Assembly (NCBI GenBank): GCA_001600355.1
Contig: BCJU01000005.1
Coordinates: 62,001-126,000, forward strand
Direction of reading: 5' to 3'
Length of the DNA: 64,000 nt
Origin: Meira nashicola
Taxonomy: Eukaryota > Basidiomycota > Exobasidiomycetes > Exobasidiales > Brachybasidiaceae
In this document: positions 42,001 through 48,969 of the stretch, piece after piece
How the letters are laid out: each line of letters opens with the position of its first letter
Position numbering within the stretch: position 1 is the first letter of the stretch
Notes under the pieces: model-generated
Databases searched by the model: none
Seen by the model: the letters and a program-made list of their open reading frames with translations, nothing else
What the model was told of the DNA's origin: nothing
Made by a program: the position numbers and the translations under genes

Positions 42001-42288
42001 ACATCTTCTAGGAATACTACATTCAAAGATCTTCGAAAGATGAGTGGAGATTTATCCACATTTTCACTTCAAGATCAAAGTCGTTCTGAATACGATCTCG
42101 AACATGAATTAAACAATGAAGAACAAGAAGATCTTCGGGCATATCATGATGGAACGCCTGCTTTACTCTTTCCTGGCGGGGGAAGATTGCCTGATCAAGC
42201 AAGGAATTTGCTCGAAAGGATGTTAAGAACTGATCCTGCTAAACGACCAACAGCATCGCAGGTTCGAGCTGTTTTGGAATCTTTATAA
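39016..42288 (+). CDS. Atypical fungal serine/threonine kinase (Nnk1-like) with DFN motif and large insertion
   Basis: A 1090-residue intronless protein. The first 315 residues are disordered Ser/Pro-rich sequence. The kinase domain starts with LGEGRHSNVYLG. It has the ATP-site lysine in CAMKRP (K373), the catalytic loop HADLKPEN (H590-A-D592 in place of HRD), CDFNSALF (D610-F-N612 in place of DFG), GTPAYGAPEL and DIWSLGAILYTLATG. The last lobe, DQARNLLERMLRTDPAKRPT, lies near residue 1055. About 350 low-complexity residues interrupt the C-lobe between about 700 and 1048. Another insert (about 410-530) splits the N-lobe. Key catalytic residues are kept, so it is probably active. Relation to Nnk1 is a tentative recollection. 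Confidence 0.82.
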   Translation: MWTSFHPRRSSNWSLDDHDRLKETERNAQHKEQQTASSSRIQESTSPIFRADDLHHIDGKGGLLQRAKDPRIKGSRPHPSLWQLQIGETKLDRRNNDASIEERNGLSTTSSSPASSRRATLTERASSASPPSPFGISHSDCSPPSTPPDALSSGSSSVPFSSKRHWNLLGQDANEKSEAKINDSIDPRQRVPAPAGATTVIQPLPKSSSRNDIFSASSPSMQPAPRLPSVVADAAGTPTPATRRQDSIKKRNRQSGFFYGSQSDASSSYPSPIRPSDQSPIQTTSRLLLNVDDSDRPGYGRSNTEERERERERIRQTNMEIEFRLCPIKELMLGEGRHSNVYLGAYRVKEEVQNPSFEVDENEDHEWRLCAMKRPHADRQSQLLALEEAFALRRLGPHPNIIRLIKIRDEVQLSRPNSPRIEGNQEAKEGQSQNLNQTGQAGLGIGLPSNFLAPTSVRARATSEVNALEKSPEKGRSQANTGMLHHRRMISQPESSSEAAVQPSVRIVAPDAVESHSPQIDDRAGVLRQAETDTSRNDAPRLLMLLELLPFSLSSFSRRNPELVDYEQWRTWALELAGVVEWMHSRGCIHADLKPENILLTSDLHVKLCDFNSALFPNASTPLMDGIGLGTPAYGAPELSRSLNKSSDSSNGFSYPVDIWSLGAILYTLATGNEPFRRARSMIDMVYRKRVFFESEENDRVARMSVAEGSSTAGPASYYAGTIGGKQGSLPASRKSSIRGRKSDNMASTTTSTPLRSQAYSMHKRAPSTESVSSINSSMVVSSSSGMRPSIQAINILLDDRTPTGLLTIPGSPQMALRNIAAVNSTNPNDGSKHAGTFATINGHHRASSMGKAQSHQFAGSTHARGQQRWSSQGTEAHDKEHGADASLASPRTNTMLDLLNVRPDSLRRTTSYNGQDANANTSQPEVQSQERESDEAHLERTTSRGSLSSFTEDSSRASISPPSSISRKTGENAELRLAVAAAFARSANYAPPISTSSRNTTFKDLRKMSGDLSTFSLQDQSRSEYDLEHELNNEEQEDLRAYHDGTPALLFPGGGRLPDQARNLLERMLRTDPAKRPTASQVRAVLESL

Positions 42289-42542
42289 GTTTGCAAACAT
42301 GAAATTTGATTTGCATACTTTTTTCTCTCTTCATCATTTATTATTTTCCTTTGTTTTCTCCAATGCTCCTATCTTCATCTCCGAAAAGGTTTTCGTAATA
42401 TTTGTACTAGTACTGTTAATGTATCAATCTCACAAAAGATGACAAAATTGTGTGACACATCAGAAAGAACAAAGAGAGATACAATAGACACGAGAAAAGG
42501 ACGTCAAACGTTCCAGACGAGACAACAAATATGACCAACTAT

Positions 42543-43166
42543 TCATTCGCCTTCTTTCAAGATACCCTTAGCACGCAATTGATCCACATCAGGTCTAGAA
42601 GCAAATTCCTTACCGAGCTTGTCCTGGAAGGGTGGGAGGGGGAAACAAAGTTGATAAGCTTTAATGAAAAAGCACGCTGCCTGCCTGTTTTACTCACTTC
42701 TAATTGACTTCTTTCCAAATCGCTCAATTTGCCTTGTAAAGCAGGAGCTACATTTTGATCTTTGAGCTGTTTTTTACGAAAGGGATTTACAAATTGATTT
42801 GCGTTAAAAATTCAATCTCCTTCACCGGACAAAATAATTTCAATCAATCGATCACTCACAATTCCACGTCTTTCCAATTCTTCACGTTCAGGTCTACGCT
42901 CTAAACGACCTTCAAGTTTATCTTCCAATTGAGATTTTTGTAAATCTGCCGTTGCTGCTTGTAAAGCGGGTGCAACGTTGCCAGCTACAAAGGGGGAGAA
43001 ACAAAAAAGTTAATTATTTTTTTTTGAATTCTTTGACTGGTATAAAATACGCACTTTTAATAATATTCTTATCTTGTAATTCTTTCAAATCACTACGATT
43101 CTTTAGCAACTTTTCCAATCGTTCTTTCTCTTCTGTATGATGAGGATCGTTGATTGAAGCTGGCAT
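42543..43166 (-). CDS. RPEL-repeat protein, four exons
   Basis: Exons: 43166-43055, 42984-42860, 42766-42698 and 42623-42543, with introns of 70, 93 and 74 nt (donors GTGCGT, GTGAGT, GTGAGT; acceptors TAG, CAG, CAG). The joined frame is 128 residues, and all phases close. Three RPEL-type units are visible: EKLLKNRSDLKELQDKNIIK, EGRLERRPEREELERRGIL and GKEFASRPDVDQLRAKGIL. They are separated by near-identical linkers with APALQ and SQLEDKL. RPEL motifs in animal MRTF and Phactr proteins bind G-actin; small fungal RPEL proteins exist but their function is poorly known. Actin binding is therefore inference. The exons are too short and dispersed to appear as a single open frame. Confidence 0.88.
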
Positions 43167-43562
43167 GTTTAGGAAGAGGAAGCTGGGTGAGCTTAATTGA
43201 TCAATTCTGTGCCTACCAATCTTTCATCTTCTCACCCATGATGATTCTTTAATGCGGATGTGTGCTTTTTGATGAACAAAATCTTTGAACGGTGATGGTG
43301 ATAAGGATCATTTGAATCAATATAGTCTCAAGACATCTCTTATTTCAAGTCAAAATCAAAGACGGCCCGAAACGCTTCATTTGTTTATGGCGCGCCAGAA
43401 TAAGGCACTTGACCCCTTTCAATGCATGTAGAAAGTACAAAAAAGTGTTACTTTAAACGGCGGGGATGGCATTTTGTATCGCACGGGCCTAAAAGCGCCT
43501 TTCTCAACAGACACGATACAAATACAGTACAATTTATTGCAGTAAAAAAGAAGAGCATACAA
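43167..43562. other. Intergenic, RPEL gene promoter and Nudix gene 3' flank
   Basis: About 400 bases with a GGCGCGCC word at 43388-43395. No coding sequence is seen. Confidence 0.4.
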
Positions 43563-44480
43563 TCATGGCCCTGGTAGCCGTAAATCATTATGAAGAGAAC
43601 ATATCAATTTCACATAATCGCAATCGCAATTTTCCATCGTTAGAAAGCCATGTCGAATTAAAAAATCGATCAAAACTAAAGCACAATTTGGCTTAAATTT
43701 TCCTTGTTTCATTAAAGGTAATACTTGTTCAATTTCCATCAATTCAAAAGATTCCGCTTCTCCATCCACAGGTTTAGGTTGAAAATGTTCGGGAACAAGG
43801 ATATCATACGTATATTCAACTTCTGGTTGTCTCCATCCTAAAGGCGTACGATAAAAGTAAGAAATCACTCCATTTTGTTTCATCGTTGATCGTACCAAAG
43901 ATTCTTCCATTCCTGCTTCTTCTCCGCATTCACGTACCATTGAATCGTATGGTGAATCTCCTGCTGTTATACCTCCTGCTACAGAATTGTCCAAATAGCC
44001 AGGCCAAGTAGATTTATCGTGTGCTCTTTTGGGAACCCAGATTTTATAATCTGACGTATAAGCAGTAGCATGAACGCCAAAAGTTGCTACTCCAAATAAA
44101 GCACAAGCAGAACGTTCCAATGCAAAAGCTTCTTTTCTATCAGGTCCATAAATGCTGTATAATTCATTTCTCCATCCTTTCAAAGGATCAGGAAATATAT
44201 TTCTATCACGCCAAGATTCTACTACTTTCTTTAATCCTTCTGTTTTGTCTTTATTTGTTTTTAGCGAATCATTTATCCAAATTGATTTTCCATCTTGTGA
44301 TAAACAAAATGCATCTGTTCGTTTTTGTTGTACATCATCTCGAATTGCCTCTACAACAATAGCAGGCAAAAATCCTATTTGAATTCCTTGAGGAGGTTGA
44401 TTAAGAAAAAACGGCGTCAAGCTGGAATCTGACCATGGATCGTCATTATGACATTGTCGTATGATGGTAAGCAAATCCAT
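43563..44480 (-). CDS. Nudix hydrolase, DUF4743 / thiamine-diphosphokinase-related (YJR142W type)
   Basis: A 305-residue intronless protein. The N-terminal half (about 30-120) matches the DUF4743 region (GFLPAIVVEAI...; KGWRNELYSIYG). The C-terminal half is a Nudix fold. Its Nudix box is GGITAGDSPYDSMVRECGEE followed by AG; the usual first Glu of the box is Asp here, while the metal-binding REcgEE part is intact. Fungal relatives such as yeast YJR142W hydrolyse damaged forms of thiamine diphosphate; that activity is inferred by family. It is divergent from MET10 across 404 bases. Confidence 0.87.
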   Translation of the reverse strand: MDLLTIIRQCHNDDPWSDSSLTPFFLNQPPQGIQIGFLPAIVVEAIRDDVQQKRTDAFCLSQDGKSIWINDSLKTNKDKTEGLKKVVESWRDRNIFPDPLKGWRNELYSIYGPDRKEAFALERSACALFGVATFGVHATAYTSDYKIWVPKRAHDKSTWPGYLDNSVAGGITAGDSPYDSMVRECGEEAGMEESLVRSTMKQNGVISYFYRTPLGWRQPEVEYTYDILVPEHFQPKPVDGEAESFELMEIEQVLPLMKQGKFKPNCALVLIDFLIRHGFLTMENCDCDYVKLICSLHNDLRLPGP

Positions 44481-44884
44481 CCTCTTTTTGTCACACGTAA
44501 AGAATACAGTATGTATCGCTGAGTGAAGTGTGTCTTATCAACATCAACACTTAAACCTTCTTTTCGTCCCCACGCTTATCCCCCACTCACGTGTACGCGC
44601 TGTGTCTTCACCCGGTACTCCCGCTAATGGAGATGCTCGCATACATAATCTACAGATACGGCCAATCATCGGCTTAAAGTATAAAGCAGACCCTGGCCTG
44701 TTGCACGCGTAGTGACAGGCTGCATAATCTGGTTCCTATGCATTTTTGGGAAAATGGCGTGCTTGAGAAAAAAAATAAAATTGGAAATTGGAAGATTCTA
44801 TTGTTAGGCCAAAGTGAAAGCGCGGCACAACTGCTGTATTAAGATCTATTCCGTTTCCATCACCATCATCACCTTATCCTAAAC
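44481..44884. promoter_or_regulatory. MET10: Divergent promoter region, Nudix gene and MET10
   Basis: 404 bases between start codons. TCACGTG at 44587-44593 lies about 290 bases before the MET10 ATG. It is the exact core bound by Cbf1, which controls sulfur assimilation genes in yeasts. A CT-rich tract with CATCACCATCATCACC sits just before the MET10 start. Confidence 0.55.
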
Positions 44885-47800
44885 ATGGCTGCTGCAACCC
44901 AATCCAGCATTGCTACTTCGGCAGTTGTATTCGCTGGTGGTTTGGCTGTGGGAATCGGAGGTGCTCTAGCGCTCTCTCGTGGTGTTTTTGCTCCATCCAC
45001 TAAGCCAAACAAAAAGATTGGTGAAAAAGCACGAAAGGGATTAAATTTGCCAAACGGTCAAGCTGTAACTGAAAAAGATGTTCCAGCTTCGGAAGTTCTT
45101 GATGGAGTTGATCAAAAAGGTGCAGGACCCGCTGGAGTCCAATCAAGTGGGATCGTAAAACCTCTCCTTGCAAACAGCAAAACAAGTAAACCTGCTCCCG
45201 TTCTTTCTATTACTGGCAAAGAATTGTATCCTGAACCATCTAACAAAAATCGTGTTAGTGATTTGGAAACTCGAATGAATCCAACCGAAGCTAAACGCCA
45301 AAATGCTTCTGCTTCCGAACAAGCAAACGCTCAACTTCCCGTTTGGTTGTCTGGCTCACCTCAAAGTAATCTTTTGAGTACAAGCACAGGTCAAATTGAC
45401 AAGATTGCTTATGAATCAAGTTCAGCTGTATTTGTTTACGAAAGCAATACAAATGCAGGCTTCGGTTCCTATGCTGAGAAAGAAGCAAGTGATGCCCAAC
45501 GTAGAGGTATTTCTCACACCAAAGTGGTTAGCATGCAAACTCGAGCAGGTGCAGGTGCTGCCATTGCAGGTTACCTTTCTGAAAGTGGCAATTCTTCTGC
45601 TCAAAGCACTGTTGATGGCAAAGTTGTGTCTGCTTTAACTAATGCCGACGGATTCTTGGCAATGGCTCCATCTCTTGCTAACTTAGCTGCTGCAACCAAC
45701 AACCGTCGTCTCGTTTTGCAAGTTTCAGCTGCTAGTCAAGAACGTGAAGAAATTTCAAACAATTATTCTTCCATCCTTGCAGCAGCTTCCACTGTTGGAG
45801 AAGACATCTCCGTCGTATTATCTGCAGGACGTCAAGAGGCTGTTGATATTGCGTCAATCGTCTCTTCACCTTCCATTAAAGGTCATGTTGCACATGTCTT
45901 TGATGGCGCTTTTGCTGGTTCTCAATTGGCCAAATTGAACGCTCCAAATGTTTTGTCAAAATCAGCCTCATTGACTGACGCTTTGCAAGCTTCTGGTTAT
46001 GAAAATTTCATTTATCAAGGACCTCAATCTCCTTCCGTCTTACTCATCGTGCCCAACGGCTCTCACTTTGAAGCTGCCAAGACAATTTTAGCTCGCGCCA
46101 ATGAAGAGATTCAAAGTACTTTAGGTTTGATCGCCGCACGTGTGATCCGTCCCTGGAGCGATGAAGATCTTTTGAAATTGATCCCTTCCAGCGTTGAAAC
46201 AATTCATGTATTGGACGAAGTTCGTGTTGCAGGTGTTACTGGCGTCTTGTTTGAAGATGTTCAATCTACCATCATGTCTAACATCCTTTCAGCCAAAGGT
46301 CCAACTCCTATCGTTCAACCGATTGCCTTACATTCCGCTGAATATTTGAGCGCTGGTCATTGGAACTTGTTGCTCAACGCAGCTGCCACTACTGCTCACA
46401 AATGGCAATTAGATTTAGATACAATCAAAAATGTGGAAGTCAAATCTCTCGAAAGCGAATTGATCGATCAGGCTACTAAACTGATCACTTTCATCGATCA
46501 AGATCAATCTGCTACTGCCACAGCTGGATCCTTGTTCGCTCGCGTCTTCCGTGACCGTAACGGCAATGTTCGTCATTCTCGTTTGTTGTCTCGCTTTGAC
46601 AACTTTGAAGCTGGTGGTCTTGTTCGTCATGATGTCCTTCTTACTTCACCCGAGAATGCCGAAAGTGCTTCTCATTACCCTTTGCCGATCGTAGCATCGG
46701 GCAATCAGAGCAACGCATTGGTGATCGGCGATCTTGCTGCTCTCAAGGGTTATAATGTCTTTGAATCATTAAAGGTTGGCGGTGTCGTCTTAATCAATGC
46801 ACCTGGATTGAACGGCTTGGAATTGTCAGCCAAATTGCGTGCAGAAGATAAACAGACTTTGGCAGCAAAGAATGCCCGTGTCTATCTCTTGGATGCACCA
46901 AAGGTTGTCGAACGTATTTACAATGCTACAGCCAAAACAAGAGGTGGTAAACATCGTCTTGCATCCAACGAAGTTCCAAAAGAAACTGCTGCTGTTGTCG
47001 TTTTGGCAGCTGTTTTGAATAAGTTTGCTCATTTCAATCCAACCGCTGTAAAGGCTTTGCTCGGTAAAGTGCTCGGAACAGCTCCCTTAGGCGATGAAGG
47101 CGTTTCAGGTGTGGTTGATGGATTCGTTTCAAGTTTGCAGTTGGTGGCATTTAATGGTGAAGAATGGAAGAAGAGTCAACCAGTAAATGAGGTGGAAGCA
47201 AACGCACCCATTCGTCCAATGCAATTCCGTTATAATGCCTTTTCTCCTTTGGCCGATGCTGCTAGCTTGACTGCTGATCCAAGTGCTGCTCGTGCTACTT
47301 GGACTTTACCTGCTTGGCAAACAATGTTTGGTGAAGCATACAACACAGATCACAAATCTTTGCGTCCCGATTTACCTGAAGATAATTACGTTTTAACCGT
47401 AACAGAGAACCGTCGTTTGACCCCTCTTGATTATGATCGTAACGTGTTCCATATGGAATTGTCTACTGCTGGTACTGGACTTAAATATGAAGTTGGTGAA
47501 GCATTAGGTATTCATGGCTTAAATGATGCTGATGAAGTTCGCGAATTCATTTCTTGGAGCGGATATAATCCAGATGAAATTATTAGTATTGCAAGTCTTT
47601 CTGATCCAAGCCGTTATGAAAGTCGTACCGTTTTCCAAGTATTACAACAACGTCTTGATATCTTTGGTAAGCCAGGCAGAAGTTTCTACGAAACTCTTTC
47701 AAAGTTGGCAACGGATGTAGATGAAGCAAAATGGTTGCGATTCGTTGGTTCAGCAGAAGGTCAAAGTACGTTTAAGAAATTGTCTGAAATTGAAACTGTT

Positions 47801-48556
47801 ACATACGCAGACGTTTTGCGTATGTTCCCAAGCGCACGTTTACCTTTAGATGTCCTTTTAACTGAAGTTGAAGCGATTAAACCACGTCATTACAGTATCG
47901 CAAGTGCACAATCTTTCGTTGGTGATTCAGTTCATCTTTTGATCGTTACCGTCGATTGGCGCACACCAAGTGGTAGTCCAAGATACGGTCAATGTACACG
48001 TTATTTGGCCAATCTCAAGGTGGGCGAACAAGTGACTGTTTCACTAAAGCCAAGTGTTATGAAACTTCCACCTTTTACCACTCAACCGATCGTTATGAGT
48101 GGTTTGGGTACAGGAGCTGCACCTTTCCGTGCATACATTCAAGCAAGAGCAGTTCAAAAACGTCAAGGTCATGAAATCGGACCAATGATTTACATCTTTG
48201 GTTCGCGTTATAAACATGCAGAATATTTGTATGGAGAAGAATTAGAAGCATACGAAAAGGATGGAATTGTGAAAGTTTTGACCGCATTTAGTCGTGATCA
48301 AAAACACAAGATTTATATTCAAAATCGAATCGAACAAAATCAAAAGGATATCTTGGATCTTTTAATTCCCGAAAAAGGTGCAGGAGAAGAAAGAAAGGGA
48401 TTATTCACTCTTTGTGGACCAACTGATCCTTTGCCAGACGTTCAAGAAGCTTTGATTAAAGGTTATATGACCAAAACTGGTAAATCTCATGCAGATGGTG
48501 AAGCATGGTTAGAAGAATTGAAGGAAGAAGAAAGAGCTGTATATGAAGTATACTGA
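44885..48556 (+). CDS. MET10: Sulfite reductase [NADPH] flavoprotein (alpha) subunit with N-terminal membrane segment
   Basis: A 1223-residue intronless protein, longer than yeast Met10 (about 1035). Residues about 1-150 are an extension carrying one hydrophobic segment (about 12-34, VVFAGGLAVGIGGALAL) followed by basic residues. Residues about 150-780 are the pyruvate-ferredoxin-oxidoreductase-like region typical of fungal Met10. From about 820 comes the FAD/NADPH reductase part: LRPDLPEDNYVLTVTENRR, YEVGEALGIH, KPRHYSIASAQ, SVMKLPP, SGLGTGAAPFRAYIQ, FGSRYKHAEYLYGEE, and the terminal YEVY. It passes electrons from NADPH to the siroheme subunit in sulfite reduction. The hydrophobic start suggests membrane anchoring, unusual for a soluble assimilatory enzyme. 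A Cbf1-type site lies upstream. Confidence 0.93.
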   Translation: MAAATQSSIATSAVVFAGGLAVGIGGALALSRGVFAPSTKPNKKIGEKARKGLNLPNGQAVTEKDVPASEVLDGVDQKGAGPAGVQSSGIVKPLLANSKTSKPAPVLSITGKELYPEPSNKNRVSDLETRMNPTEAKRQNASASEQANAQLPVWLSGSPQSNLLSTSTGQIDKIAYESSSAVFVYESNTNAGFGSYAEKEASDAQRRGISHTKVVSMQTRAGAGAAIAGYLSESGNSSAQSTVDGKVVSALTNADGFLAMAPSLANLAAATNNRRLVLQVSAASQEREEISNNYSSILAAASTVGEDISVVLSAGRQEAVDIASIVSSPSIKGHVAHVFDGAFAGSQLAKLNAPNVLSKSASLTDALQASGYENFIYQGPQSPSVLLIVPNGSHFEAAKTILARANEEIQSTLGLIAARVIRPWSDEDLLKLIPSSVETIHVLDEVRVAGVTGVLFEDVQSTIMSNILSAKGPTPIVQPIALHSAEYLSAGHWNLLLNAAATTAHKWQLDLDTIKNVEVKSLESELIDQATKLITFIDQDQSATATAGSLFARVFRDRNGNVRHSRLLSRFDNFEAGGLVRHDVLLTSPENAESASHYPLPIVASGNQSNALVIGDLAALKGYNVFESLKVGGVVLINAPGLNGLELSAKLRAEDKQTLAAKNARVYLLDAPKVVERIYNATAKTRGGKHRLASNEVPKETAAVVVLAAVLNKFAHFNPTAVKALLGKVLGTAPLGDEGVSGVVDGFVSSLQLVAFNGEEWKKSQPVNEVEANAPIRPMQFRYNAFSPLADAASLTADPSAARATWTLPAWQTMFGEAYNTDHKSLRPDLPEDNYVLTVTENRRLTPLDYDRNVFHMELSTAGTGLKYEVGEALGIHGLNDADEVREFISWSGYNPDEIISIASLSDPSRYESRTVFQVLQQRLDIFGKPGRSFYETLSKLATDVDEAKWLRFVGSAEGQSTFKKLSEIETVTYADVLRMFPSARLPLDVLLTEVEAIKPRHYSIASAQSFVGDSVHLLIVTVDWRTPSGSPRYGQCTRYLANLKVGEQVTVSLKPSVMKLPPFTTQPIVMSGLGTGAAPFRAYIQARAVQKRQGHEIGPMIYIFGSRYKHAEYLYGEELEAYEKDGIVKVLTAFSRDQKHKIYIQNRIEQNQKDILDLLIPEKGAGEERKGLFTLCGPTDPLPDVQEALIKGYMTKTGKSHADGEAWLEELKEEERAVYEVY

Positions 48557-48969
48557 TTGGTTCATTTCTTTAGATGTGTTTGTTCGTTTTGCTGTTTATG
48601 ATCATTCAGCCAATATTATGATTGCTTTTCCACGAATCAGAGAGTGTCAGAGAGAGTGTGTGTATGGGTTTTTTTTTAGCTCAGACGGCGTCCTCGGCGG
48701 CTTTTAGCCAGAAAATATTCTAGAATGCACGGATCTTCAGGGCGTGTGCCCGAATCGGATATTGAGTGTAACCTTAACGGTAGGCGTGCGGGCGAAAAAG
48801 GCGGAGAATAATTAGCCTTTTAAAGGCAATGAATGCATTGATTGGAAGATGTGAATGCTTATAAATAAGGTTGAATAGTATACAACTTTACTCCATTTCC
48901 ATCACACTTCTTTCCCAATTAAGATCGGCTTTACGTATCTATACGATCCTATAGAGTGGATAAGATCGA
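48557..48969. other. Intergenic, MET10 to 5'-nucleotidase-like gene
   Basis: About 410 bases between tandem plus-strand genes; it has a T run (48669-48677). It holds the MET10 3' end and the next promoter. No coding sequence is seen. Confidence 0.4.
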
